A stretch of DNA of 64,000 nt, taken from assembly GCF_002879865.1 (NCBI RefSeq), contig NZ_PNXY01000013.1, positions 1-64,000 on the forward strand, in the 5' to 3' direction. This document shows positions 44,147 through 52,728 of the stretch, piece after piece (the first letter of the stretch is position 1; each line of letters opens with the position of its first letter). The DNA is from Paraburkholderia rhynchosiae (GTDB lineage Bacteria > Pseudomonadota > Gammaproteobacteria > Burkholderiales > Burkholderiaceae). The notes below the pieces were generated by a model. The model was not told the origin of the DNA, searched no databases, and saw only the letters and a program-made list of their open reading frames with translations. A program made the translations under genes and the position numbers.

Positions 44147-44863
44147 TCAGGTGCGATCGGCCTGTCGTGCGACGACGAGCGGCCGGCGCGTGCGTTTCTT
44201 CATGACGAGCGGCGGATGAAAGACACGCACACTGATCTGGCCGGCGAGCCACGACAGCACATTGCTCAGGAACAGATACGCAATCAGCGTGATCGTGAAA
44301 GTCTGGATATAGAGCAGCGTGCGCGCGTTGATCACCGTCGCCGTGCCACTCAACTCCGGCAACGCGATGGCCGACAGGAGCGACGTGCCTAGCAACAGCT
44401 GAATCAGGTTGTTGACGATCGCCGGATAGACCGCGCGTGCGGCTTGCGGCAGCACCACCTCGATGAAAATCTGCGAACGCTCCAGACCGAGGATCGAGGC
44501 TGCTTCAAGCTGACCGCGCGGCACGGACTGGATACCCGCGCGAAACACTTCAGCCAGATAGGCGCCGACATTCACGCCTAACGCAATGACGCCGGCCGTA
44601 TAGGCGTTGAGCGTGATCCCGAGCGATGGCAACCCGAAGAACACGATAAAGATCTGCAACAGGACCGGCGTATTGCGGATCGCCTCGATATAGACACTCG
44701 CGATTGCCCGCAGCAGCCGCACGGGCGATGCGCTTGCGAGTGCGGTCAGCAAGCCGAGCAGCATCGCTAGGACAAAGGCCAGCAGCGTGACCTGGAGCGT
44801 CAGCCACGACGCGCGAACGAAATCGTTCAAATAACCCGCAAGGGTCACCCATTCGTAGCTCAT
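44147..44863 (-). CDS. Polar amino acid ABC transporter permease
   Basis: 238-residue permease, paralogous to its neighbour. The conserved loop is AYLAEVFRAGIQSVPRGQLE, followed by AASILGLERSQIFIEVVLPQ. N-terminal SWLTLQVTLLAFVLAMLLGL and further segments give about five helices. It starts 40 bp after the binding-protein stop. Confidence 0.92.
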   Translation of the reverse strand: MSYEWVTLAGYLNDFVRASWLTLQVTLLAFVLAMLLGLLTALASASPVRLLRAIASVYIEAIRNTPVLLQIFIVFFGLPSLGITLNAYTAGVIALGVNVGAYLAEVFRAGIQSVPRGQLEAASILGLERSQIFIEVVLPQAARAVYPAIVNNLIQLLLGTSLLSAIALPELSGTATVINARTLLYIQTFTITLIAYLFLSNVLSWLAGQISVRVFHPPLVMKKRTRRPLVVARQADRT

Positions 44864-44903
44864 GGTTCCTCCGTCCGTCGAACGGCGCAGCGCAAGCGCG
44901 GTT

Positions 44904-45737
44904 TCAGTACTGCGGGTTCAGCGGAAAGCGCGGTTCGGTTCCAAACCACTTCTTGTACAGCTGCGCATTCTGCTTCGATGCGTTGATATTGAAGAGGAAC
45001 AGGTTCAGGTAGTTGAGCCAGACCTGATCGCCCGCTTTCACGCCGAATGCGTTGTATTCGAGCGGAACCAGAGCTTCGTTGGTGACGGTCAGATCCGGAT
45101 CGAGCGTTGCCTGAAAGGCGAGAAAGTTGTTGTCCTCGATCATCGCATCGGCCTGGCCCTGCTTGACCGCGAGAATCGCAGCCTGCGAGCTGTCGAATTC
45201 CTGAATCTTCACCTGCATGTTTAGCGAGCGCACTTCGTCGCCGTTGGTCGAACCCTTGACGGTCGCGATGGTGCGATTCGACATATCGTTGATGGACTTG
45301 ATACCGCTGCTCTTCTTGACCAGTAGCGCCTCGCTTGCCACTACATATGGATTCGTGAAGGCGATTTCCTTCGCTCGCTCGAGGTTGCGGGTGAAGTTGC
45401 AGAACACCACGTCGACCTTGCTGGTTTGCAGGTTCGGAATGCGGTTGGCGCTCGTCGTGTTCACGACCTCGAGCTTGACGCCCATCTGCTTGGCGAGTTC
45501 TTTCGCCAGGTCGACGTCGTAACCGTCGGCTTGACCGTCCTTGTTGTAGAAGCCGAACGGCGCAAAGGTCAGACAGTCGCCGACCCGCAGCGTGCCGCGT
45601 TGCAGCACCTGCTTGAGCGTGGAATCCGCCGAGGCGCCCTGTTCCGGCGAGGCGACCTTCGTGCAGCCTCCGAGCATCAGCAGACCGGCTACGGCGAACA
45701 AACAGGCGAATTTGGCGCTGTCCTTGACGAATCTCAT
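44904..45737 (-). CDS. Amino acid ABC transporter substrate-binding lipoprotein
   Basis: 277-residue solute-binding protein family 3 member. ATG 45737 opens a signal with lipobox LMLGGC. The ligand domain reads RGTLRVGDCLTFAPFGFYNK, DGYDVDLAKELAKQMGVKLE, then DVVFCNFTRNLERAKEIAFT. Residues such as VVFCNFT in place of the usual D.I..G.T pattern suggest a less common ligand. It is the first gene of the four-gene ABC operon. The longer upstream frame has no ribosome site. Confidence 0.9.
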   Translation of the reverse strand: MRFVKDSAKFACLFAVAGLLMLGGCTKVASPEQGASADSTLKQVLQRGTLRVGDCLTFAPFGFYNKDGQADGYDVDLAKELAKQMGVKLEVVNTTSANRIPNLQTSKVDVVFCNFTRNLERAKEIAFTNPYVVASEALLVKKSSGIKSINDMSNRTIATVKGSTNGDEVRSLNMQVKIQEFDSSQAAILAVKQGQADAMIEDNNFLAFQATLDPDLTVTNEALVPLEYNAFGVKAGDQVWLNYLNLFLFNINASKQNAQLYKKWFGTEPRFPLNPQY

Positions 45738-45982
45738 GTCTCGATCCCGATCTGGTGTGAGAGCTTCATGCGCGGAGGAAACGGCGATCGACATGGCCTT
45801 CGCGGCATGCAAGATCAATGACATCGAAGTGAGATCGCGCGCTAACGGTCGGTTGTCTGGTATGTCGGACTCATGTCCGGCACAGCAGATGAAGCGCAGT
45901 GTTTCACGAGAAAAAAATAGTTGCAACGGGTCTCAGCGACCTGGATAACACGTTCCTCTGCATGCCACGGTTGACCCTGCGA

Positions 45983-46885
45983 CTACAACGAAAACTCTTC
46001 GAACACCAACTGCCGCAGCCATTGATTGCCGGGCTCCCGATGATTCTTCGCGTGCCACAGGACATTGATGACGATGTCGGGAATCTTCACCGGGCACGCA
46101 GCCTGTTCGAGCGCGAAGGGCGCGAGCGTTCTTGTCGCATAGGCCTGCGGCACAACGGCAATCAGATCCGTCGTCTGAAGGATGTGGCCGACAGCCACAA
46201 AGTGCGGTACGCGCAGCCGTATGTTTCGCGCGACGCCTGCACGCTGGATCACATCGTCCACCATGCCGTGACCGGTGCCTTCGGCCACGATCGACACATG
46301 CTCGGCCTCGCGGAACGCGGCGAGCGTCATGCCCGCTTTGGCAACCGCATGCCCCTTGCGGAAGATGCACACGTACCGTTGCCGGAACAACCGGCGCTGA
46401 AAAAAGCCTGTCTTCAGATCGGGAATGAAGCCGATTGCCAGGTCGACGCGTCCGGTTTCCATCTCTTCCTGAAGTGTTTCCGATGTTCTGCGCACCGTGC
46501 TGATGGTGACGTTCGGCGCGATCTTGCCAAGCCGTTTCATCAACGCGGGAAGGAAATAGATTTCGCCGATATCCGTCATCGCGATAGTGAAGGTGCGGCT
46601 GCTCGAGGCGGGATCGAATGTCGTCGTCGCGTTGAGCGTGTTGTAGATTGCGCCCAGCGCGAAGCCGATGGGCTCTGCGAGCGTTTCGGCAAAAGGCGTC
46701 GGGATCATGCCCTTCGATGTCCGAAGGAACAACTCGTCGCCGAGAATGCGGCGCAGGCGGTTCAGCGCATTGCTGATGGCCGGCTGCGAGATGCCGAGCT
46801 TCTCCGCAACCGCTGACACGCGACGCTGCCGCAGCAGTTCATTAAAGACCACCAGCAGGTTCAGGTCGATGTCGTGAAGTTCCAT
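45983..46885 (-). CDS. LysR-family regulator of the salicylate operon
   Basis: 300 residues beginning ELHDIDLNLLVVFNELLRQR, as in NahR/NagR/NodD-type regulators. HTH: VSAVAEKLGISQPAISNALN. Effector domain from RTFTIAMTDIGEIYFLPALM, very like NahR and NagR, which respond to salicylate. GGAGAC precedes ATG 46885. It is divergent from the salicylate 5-hydroxylase operon; a perfect LysR-type dyad lies between them. Probable activator with salicylate as inducer. Confidence 0.88.
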   Translation of the reverse strand: MELHDIDLNLLVVFNELLRQRRVSAVAEKLGISQPAISNALNRLRRILGDELFLRTSKGMIPTPFAETLAEPIGFALGAIYNTLNATTTFDPASSSRTFTIAMTDIGEIYFLPALMKRLGKIAPNVTISTVRRTSETLQEEMETGRVDLAIGFIPDLKTGFFQRRLFRQRYVCIFRKGHAVAKAGMTLAAFREAEHVSIVAEGTGHGMVDDVIQRAGVARNIRLRVPHFVAVGHILQTTDLIAVVPQAYATRTLAPFALEQAACPVKIPDIVINVLWHAKNHREPGNQWLRQLVFEEFSL

Positions 46886-46916
46886 AGCTTGTCTCCGGTG
46901 GCCGCTGGCTCGCATT

Positions 46917-46931
46917 ATCACTGCCAGTGAT
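46917..46931. promoter_or_regulatory. LysR box of the salicylate operon
   Basis: Perfect dyad ATCACTG, C, CAGTGAT. It contains the LysR T-N11-A core (T 46918, A 46930). It lies 32 bp from the regulator start and about 86 bp from the reductase start. Confidence 0.7.
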
Positions 46932-47017
46932 GGAGCATATCAAGCATCTTCTATTCATTTATAGCGCAGCCGGCGGCATCATGGCCTCATCAAGACCAGC
47001 CCGGAGACACTGGCGCC

Positions 47018-48004
47018 ATGAAAGTATCTATTCTGCCGCTTCAACGCGCGCTCGACGCGCGTGCGGGCGACAACCTGCTCGACCTCCTGCGGGCCAACCA
47101 GATCCCTGTTTCGTATAGCTGCATGTCGGGCCGCTGCGGCACATGCCGTTGCCGCGTGGTTTCGGGCAGCGTGCTCACGGCCGGCAGCGGCGAATCGAAT
47201 GCACCAATCAACATGGGCGAGTCGGTGCTGGCGTGCCAGACGACCCTCGTCGACGATTGCGCGATCGAAATTCCGGAAGTCGACGAGATCGTCGTTCATC
47301 CCGCGAAGATACTGAAGACGACCGTGCTGTCCATCGAGGACATGACCCACGACATAAAGCGTCTGCGCCTGAAGCTGCCCAAGGCATTCGAATTCTCGCC
47401 GGGACAGTACGCGAATCTTCAGTTCACGCCGCAACATGCGCGGCCGTATTCGATGGCGGTTACGCAGAACCCCGACGAGATCGAATTCCACATTCGCGTC
47501 GTGCCCGATGGCAGGGTCACCTCTTACGTTGCAAACGAGTTGAAGGTCGGCGACAGCGTGCGCGTGAGCGGTCCTCTGGGCACGGCATATCTACGCCGCA
47601 AGACGACAGGTCCCATCGTATGCATCGCGGGCGGCACGGGACTCGCGCCGATTCTCGCGATTCTGCGCGGCATCGAGCAGGCCGGCATGGACAACGACGT
47701 GCATGTCTATTTCGGCGTGCGCTCGAAGGCCGACATCTACGGCGAACCGTGGCTCGATGAATTGCAGCGCCGGCTTGGACGTATGCGCTTTCACGTCGTC
47801 GTTGCATCGGGCAAGCAAGTGGACGACTACCGCAGCGGCGTCGTCACGCAGGCCGTGAGCGACGACTGGAGCGACATGAAGGGCTGGAGCGCATACGTGG
47901 CCGGCGCGCCGGTTATGGTCGACGCCGCTTCGATCCTGTTGCGACAGAAAGGGGTTCAGCCTGAGCGGATCTATGCCGATGCGTTTCATTCGAGTGGCGT
48001 TTGA
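47018..48004 (+). CDS. nagAa: Ferredoxin-NAD(P) reductase of the ring hydroxylase
   Basis: 328 residues, as in NagAa and NahAa. The N-terminal plant-type 2Fe-2S domain has its cysteines in SYSCMSGRCGTCRCRV and VLACQTT. The FAD domain (RPYSMA) and NAD domain (CIAGGTGLAPILAILRG) follow. It passes electrons from NADH to the Rieske ferredoxin (49799) and so to the hydroxylase. First gene of the seven-gene salicylate/gentisate operon. Confidence 0.92.
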   Translation: MKVSILPLQRALDARAGDNLLDLLRANQIPVSYSCMSGRCGTCRCRVVSGSVLTAGSGESNAPINMGESVLACQTTLVDDCAIEIPEVDEIVVHPAKILKTTVLSIEDMTHDIKRLRLKLPKAFEFSPGQYANLQFTPQHARPYSMAVTQNPDEIEFHIRVVPDGRVTSYVANELKVGDSVRVSGPLGTAYLRRKTTGPIVCIAGGTGLAPILAILRGIEQAGMDNDVHVYFGVRSKADIYGEPWLDELQRRLGRMRFHVVVASGKQVDDYRSGVVTQAVSDDWSDMKGWSAYVAGAPVMVDAASILLRQKGVQPERIYADAFHSSGV

Positions 48005-48058
48005 TCTGTGCGCGTGGGCACGCATCGTCGCGCCATTAATCATTCTTGGAGACAACAC

Positions 48059-49315
48059 ATGATCGAGGCACCCGTTGCTTTCAGGCAGCCGGCATGGAAG
48101 GACGAAGGCAGTAGCCGCATCCCCTTTGCCGCCTATACAGACGACGCCATCTACAGGCGCGAACTGGAGCGCTTCTTTTATTCCGGGCACTGGTGCTACG
48201 TAGCGCTGGAAGCCGAAATACCGAATCCTGGCGATTTCAAGCGCACCGTCATCGGTGAGCGTTCCGTTATCGTCACGCGGGCTGCGGACGGCGAGGTCCA
48301 TGTCGTCGAAAACGTCTGTGCGCATCGCGGCGTGCGCTTCTGCCGCGAGAAGTCCGGCAACCGGAAGGATTTCACGTGCCCGTATCACCAGTGGAACTAC
48401 GACCTGAAAGGCAACCTTGTCGGCGTGCCTTTCCGCCGCGGCGTGAAGCTCGACGGCAAGATCAACGGCGGCATGCCGCCGGATTTCGATCCGAAAGAAC
48501 ACGGTCTCACGAAGCTGAAGGTTGCCGCGCGCAATGGTGTGGTGTTCGCATCGTTCGATCATGACATGCCGTCGCTCGAGGACTACCTTGGTCCGACGAT
48601 CCTCGGCTATTTTGATCGCGTTTTCGACGGACGCAAGCTCACCATTCTCGGCTACAACCGGCAACGCATTCCGGGCAACTGGAAACTGATGCAGGAGAAC
48701 ATCAAGGACCCGTATCACCCGGGCCTTCTGCACACGTGGTTTGTCACCTTCGGCCTCTGGCGCGCCGACAATAAATCCGAACTCAAGATGGACGAGCACT
48801 TCCGTCACGCCGCGATGATCTCGGCACGCGGCACCGGCGGCAAAGGCGACGTGACGAGCGGCGTATCCAGCTTCAAGGAACAGATGACCCTGCACGACGA
48901 CCGCTTTCTCGACGTGGTCAAGGAAGAGTGGTGGGGCGCCCCGACCGCCGTCATGATGACGCTCTTTCCGAGCGTGATCATCCAGCAGCAGGTCAATTCC
49001 GTTTCGACACGGCACATCCAGCCGAACGGCCATGGTTCATTCGATTTCGTCTGGACGCATTTTGGCTTCGAGGAAGACAGCGAGGACATGACGCAGCGGC
49101 GGCTTCGCCAGGCGAACCTGTTCGGGCCGGCTGGGTTCGTCTCCGCGGACGATGGCGAGGTGATCGAATTCTCGCAGGAAGGCTTCGAGCAGAAGCCGTT
49201 TCACCGAACCGTCGCGGAACTGGGCGGGCGCGAGGTCGCCGACACGGACCACATGGTGACCGAGACGCTGATCCGCGGCATGTACCGCTACTGGCGCCGT
49301 GTGATGGAGGCTTGA
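48059..49315 (+). CDS. nagG: Salicylate 5-hydroxylase, large oxygenase subunit
   Basis: 418-residue Rieske oxygenase alpha subunit. The Rieske ligands are in CAHRGVRFC and CPYHQWNYDL. The mononuclear iron ligands fall in ENIKDPYHPGLLHTW (Asp, two His), with a distal Asp in the C-terminal region. Long stretches such as NPGDFKRTVIGERSVI and the HIQPNG segment agree with NagG of Ralstonia sp. U2 as I recall it. TTGGAG precedes ATG 48059. Converts salicylate to gentisate. A substituted salicylate or another 2-substituted benzoate cannot be excluded. Confidence 0.92.
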   Translation: MIEAPVAFRQPAWKDEGSSRIPFAAYTDDAIYRRELERFFYSGHWCYVALEAEIPNPGDFKRTVIGERSVIVTRAADGEVHVVENVCAHRGVRFCREKSGNRKDFTCPYHQWNYDLKGNLVGVPFRRGVKLDGKINGGMPPDFDPKEHGLTKLKVAARNGVVFASFDHDMPSLEDYLGPTILGYFDRVFDGRKLTILGYNRQRIPGNWKLMQENIKDPYHPGLLHTWFVTFGLWRADNKSELKMDEHFRHAAMISARGTGGKGDVTSGVSSFKEQMTLHDDRFLDVVKEEWWGAPTAVMMTLFPSVIIQQQVNSVSTRHIQPNGHGSFDFVWTHFGFEEDSEDMTQRRLRQANLFGPAGFVSADDGEVIEFSQEGFEQKPFHRTVAELGGREVADTDHMVTETLIRGMYRYWRRVMEA

Positions 49316-49316
49316 G

Positions 49317-49790
49317 ATGCTCGACTTCAATACCTATCAGCAACTGCTCGCGCTCTATGCCGACTACGCCGCCGCGCTCGACAACAACGAACTGGACAAG
49401 TGGCCGGAGTTCTTTACCGACCAATGTGTGTACAAGGTGCAGCCTCGCGAAAACTTCGAGCGCGGCTATCCGCTCGCGACGCTTTCGTTCGAGAGCCGCG
49501 GCATGCTGAAGGACCGGGTCTTCGGCGTGACCGAGACGATCTTTCATGACCCGTACTACCAGCGGCATGTGGTGAGCGTGCCGCGCATTTTCGAAGCCGA
49601 CGCGCAACGGATTCGCGCGGAAGCGAACTATGCCGTGTTCCGGACCAAGCCCGACGACATATCCACTGTGTTCAACGTGGGGCGCTACATCGACACGATT
49701 CGCCGCACGGATCACGGCTTGAAGTTCGAGTCGCGCATCTGTGTGTTCGACAGCGAGATGATTGCCAACTCGCTGATTTATCCGATTTGA
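49317..49790 (+). CDS. nagH: Salicylate 5-hydroxylase, small oxygenase subunit
   Basis: 157-residue beta subunit of the ring-hydroxylating oxygenase (NTF2-like fold). Typical features: LALYADYAAALDNNELDKWP and FFTDQCVYKVQPRENFERGY, then a C-terminal SRICVFDSEMIANSLIYPI. It starts one base after the alpha-subunit stop. It supports hexamer assembly rather than catalysis. Confidence 0.91.
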   Translation: MLDFNTYQQLLALYADYAAALDNNELDKWPEFFTDQCVYKVQPRENFERGYPLATLSFESRGMLKDRVFGVTETIFHDPYYQRHVVSVPRIFEADAQRIRAEANYAVFRTKPDDISTVFNVGRYIDTIRRTDHGLKFESRICVFDSEMIANSLIYPI

Positions 49791-49798
49791 GGTTGCTC

Positions 49799-50122
49799 AT
49801 GACACAGCAATGGACAAGAGTTATCGAACTGGTTGAAGTACCGAGCGACGATGTCGTCGCAGTGCAGGCCGCCGGCAAGGAACTGGCTATCTACGGCGTC
49901 GGCGGCGAAGTATTCGCCACCGACAACATCTGCACGCACGGTCACGCGCGTCTGTGCGACGGTTTTCTCGAAGGGCATGAAATCGAATGTCCGCTGCATC
50001 AGGGCCGTTTCGACATTCGCGATGGACGCGCCATGTGCGAACCGCTCACGAGCGATATCCGGAGCTATCCGGTCAGGATCGAGGCGGGCAGCGTGTTCGT
50101 CGATATCGACAATCAATCCTAG
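49799..50122 (+). CDS. nagAb: Rieske-type ferredoxin of the hydroxylase
   Basis: 107 residues with the Rieske signature CTHGHARLCDGF and CPLHQGRFDIRDG. It shuttles electrons from the reductase (47018) to the oxygenase. ATG 49799 follows GAGG overlapping the end of nagH; the short upstream extension is unnecessary. Confidence 0.93.
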   Translation: MTQQWTRVIELVEVPSDDVVAVQAAGKELAIYGVGGEVFATDNICTHGHARLCDGFLEGHEIECPLHQGRFDIRDGRAMCEPLTSDIRSYPVRIEAGSVFVDIDNQS

Positions 50123-50131
50123 GAGACGCAC

Positions 50132-51178
50132 ATGAGCGCGCAAACGCAGCAGGACGAACGCACAGCCTATTACGAACGGATCGCCCAACAGCGGCTCACA
50201 CCGCTGTGGGAGTCGTTACATAACCTCGTGCCGAAAGCGCCGCGCCCGCAAGCCCAGGCCGCCATCTGGAAGTACGCGGAGATCCGCGATCTGGTGTTGC
50301 AGTCGGGCGCGTTGATCAGCGCCGAGGAAGCGGTCCGCCGCGTGCTCGTGCTCGAGAATCCCGGGCTGCCGGGCAAATCGAGTATGACGCCGACGCTTTA
50401 TGCCGGCCTGCAACTGATCCTGCCGGGAGAGATTGCGCCGAGCCACCGGCATACGCAATCCGCGCTGCGCTTTATCGTCGAAGGGCAGGGCGCATGGACG
50501 GCCGTGAACGGCGAGCGCACGACCATGAAGCCCGGCGACTTCATCATCACACCGTCATGGACGTGGCACGACCACGGCAATCCGTCAGTCGACGAAGGCG
50601 GTGAGCCCGTGATCTGGCTGGACGGCCTCGATATTCCGCTCATTGCGGCGCTCGATGCGGGATTCGCCGAGACGTACCCGGAATCGACGCAACCGGTGCT
50701 GCGCCCGGAAGGCGACAGCTTCGCCCGCTTCGGACACAACATGATGCCGGTGAGGCATCGGGCCACGGACCCCTCGTCGCCGATCTTTAGCTATCCGTAC
50801 GAACGCAGTCGCGAGGCGCTCGACGTGCTCTACCGGAACGGCGAACTCGACGCCTGGGACGGCGTGAAGCTGCGCTATGTGAATCCCGCGACTGGCGGCT
50901 GGCCGATGCCGACTATCGCGACGTTCATGCAATTCCTGCCTGCGGGATTCGCGGGCCGCACCTATCGCAGTACGGATGCCACGATCTATTGCGTCGTCGA
51001 AGGCGCGGGGACGGCGCGTATCGGCGACACAGCGTTGCCGTTCGGGCCTCACGACGTGTTCGTCGCGCCGTCGTGGCAGCCTGTCGCGCTCGACGCGTCG
51101 ACCGACTGCGTTCTGTTCAGCTATTCGGACCGACCCGTTTTGTCTGCGTTGAATCTGCTGCGCGAAGAACGCGTGTAG
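50132..51178 (+). CDS. nagI: Gentisate 1,2-dioxygenase
   Basis: 348-residue bicupin. The iron-binding His pair is in PSHRHTQSALRFIVEGQGAW and the later His in PSWTWHDHGNP; the second cupin includes YRSTDATIYCVVEGAGTARI. AGGAGAC precedes ATG 50132. It opens the gentisate ring to maleylpyruvate and is directly followed by the two enzymes that use the product. Confidence 0.95.
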   Translation: MSAQTQQDERTAYYERIAQQRLTPLWESLHNLVPKAPRPQAQAAIWKYAEIRDLVLQSGALISAEEAVRRVLVLENPGLPGKSSMTPTLYAGLQLILPGEIAPSHRHTQSALRFIVEGQGAWTAVNGERTTMKPGDFIITPSWTWHDHGNPSVDEGGEPVIWLDGLDIPLIAALDAGFAETYPESTQPVLRPEGDSFARFGHNMMPVRHRATDPSSPIFSYPYERSREALDVLYRNGELDAWDGVKLRYVNPATGGWPMPTIATFMQFLPAGFAGRTYRSTDATIYCVVEGAGTARIGDTALPFGPHDVFVAPSWQPVALDASTDCVLFSYSDRPVLSALNLLREERV

Positions 51179-51266
51179 ATGCTGCATGTCAGCGGCGGCG
51201 CGTGTCCACCGTGCGAGCGAGGCGCGTGTGATTTTCCACCATTTCAATCAAGCGAGTTCCCTCATC

Positions 51267-51965
51267 ATGTCATTCGTTTTTCCTCCTGAAGCACCTGTTG
51301 CCCTGCCCGTTGTCGGCAGCGATGCCCAGTTCGCCGTGCGCCGCGTCTACTGCGTAGGCCGAAACTATGCCGCCCATGCGCGCGAAATGGGCTTCGATCC
51401 GGATCGCGAGCCGCCGTTCTTTTTCTGCAAGCCCGCGGATGCCATCGTGCCGGTCGCATACGGCGAGACGCTGGCGCTGGAGTATCCGTCGCAAACCGGC
51501 AATTATCACTATGAGGCCGAACTGGTAGTGGTGATCGGCAAAGGCGGCTCGGATATCGGCGTGGATCGCGCACTCGATCACGTGTGGGGCTATGCAGTCG
51601 GGCTCGATATGACGCGCCGCGATCTGCAGATGAAGATGCGCGAGATGGGTCGTCCTTGGGAAATCGGCAAGGCTTTCGACCGCTCGGCGCCCGTCGGTCC
51701 GATCCATCCCGTTGAAGACGTCGGCCATTTCGCCGCGGGCGGCATCTGGCTCGACGTCAACGGCGTCACGAAACAGAAAAGCGACGTGTCGCATCTGATA
51801 TGGTCGGTAGCGGAGACGATCGCGGATCTGTCGAAGTTCTTCCACCTGCAACCGGGCGATGTGATCTTCACCGGCACGCCCGAGGGCGTTGGCGCGGTCA
51901 ACAAGGGCGACACGATGACCGTCGGCGTTGACCGGCTTGGCGAGCTTACCGTTGCGGTCGTCTGA
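51267..51965 (+). CDS. nagK: Fumarylpyruvate hydrolase (FAH family)
   Basis: 232 residues. RRVYCVGRNYAAHAREMG, PPFFFCKPADAIVP, YHYEAELVVVIGKGG (metal-binding acidic residues), GYAVGLDMTRRDLQMKMRE and PGDVIFTGTPEGVGAVNKGD are the family's landmarks. It splits fumarylpyruvate to fumarate and pyruvate. ATG 51267 gives the standard N-terminus, although the ribosome site is weak; the frame extends 27 residues upstream. Confidence 0.92.
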   Translation: MSFVFPPEAPVALPVVGSDAQFAVRRVYCVGRNYAAHAREMGFDPDREPPFFFCKPADAIVPVAYGETLALEYPSQTGNYHYEAELVVVIGKGGSDIGVDRALDHVWGYAVGLDMTRRDLQMKMREMGRPWEIGKAFDRSAPVGPIHPVEDVGHFAAGGIWLDVNGVTKQKSDVSHLIWSVAETIADLSKFFHLQPGDVIFTGTPEGVGAVNKGDTMTVGVDRLGELTVAVV

Positions 51966-51981
51966 GACGGAGGAACGCGCG

Positions 51982-52626
51982 ATGCAACTTCATAGTTTCT
52001 TCAACAGCTCGACTTCGTACCGCGTGCGCATCGCGCTCGCGCTGAAAGGGCTCGCTTACGACTATCAGCCCGTCAACATTCGTGTGGGGGAGCATCGCGC
52101 CGAGCGGTACGTGGCCGAGGTCAATCCGTCGGCAACGGTGCCCGCGCTGCAAGACGGGGACTTCACACTCGGCCAGTCGCTCGCGATCATTGATTATCTC
52201 GACGCGCGGTACCCCGAGCCGCTGCTGATTCCCAATGAGCCCGCGCTACGGGCGCGTGTGCTCGAGCTGTCCTCGCTGATCGCCTGCGACATGCATCCGG
52301 TCAACAATCTCCGCGTGCTCGGCTATCTGCAGACGGTGCTGAAGGTGTCGCCCGAACAGAAAGACGCGTGGTACAGGCACTGGGTGTCGGAAGGGATGAA
52401 AGGCGTGGAGCGGATTCTTGAGCGTCATGGAAGGGGCGCGTGGTGCTTCGGCGAAGCGCCGACGCTGGCCGACTGCTGCCTGATCCCGCAGATGGCGAAC
52501 GCGCAGCGCATGGGTTGCGATATGAGCGGCTTCCCGTTGAGCTTTGCCATCTATGAGCGCGCGCTGAAACATCCCGCTTTCGACGTCGCGCAGCCGCAGA
52601 AGCAGCCCGATTTTGTGACGCCATAA
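51982..52626 (+). CDS. nagL: Maleylpyruvate isomerase (zeta-class GST type)
   Basis: 214 residues with the thioredoxin-like N-terminal domain LHSFFNSSTSYRVRIALALK, the glutathione-binding VNPSATVPALQDGD and QSLAIIDYLDARYP, and a helical C-terminal domain. It turns maleylpyruvate into fumarylpyruvate using glutathione. CGGAGGAA precedes ATG 51982. It is the last gene of the operon, with a strong terminator 56 bp on. Confidence 0.93.
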   Translation: MQLHSFFNSSTSYRVRIALALKGLAYDYQPVNIRVGEHRAERYVAEVNPSATVPALQDGDFTLGQSLAIIDYLDARYPEPLLIPNEPALRARVLELSSLIACDMHPVNNLRVLGYLQTVLKVSPEQKDAWYRHWVSEGMKGVERILERHGRGAWCFGEAPTLADCCLIPQMANAQRMGCDMSGFPLSFAIYERALKHPAFDVAQPQKQPDFVTP

Positions 52627-52681
52627 GTTTAGGTTTCCAAACTTAAGCCCGTGCCAGGGGTTTTTCACTGCGCAACACTCG

Positions 52682-52724
52682 ACGCGGTGCGTCCGCTGAA
52701 TATCAGCCGGGCGCACCGCGTTTT
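52682..52724 (+). terminator. Terminator of the salicylate/gentisate operon
   Basis: ACGCGGTGCG (52682-52691) pairs with CGCACCGCGT (52712-52721); an inner GCTGA/TCAGC pair (52695-52699 with 52703-52707) extends the hairpin. TTTT follows at 52721-52724. It separates the operon from the convergent porin gene. Confidence 0.8.
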
Positions 52725-52728
52725 GCGT

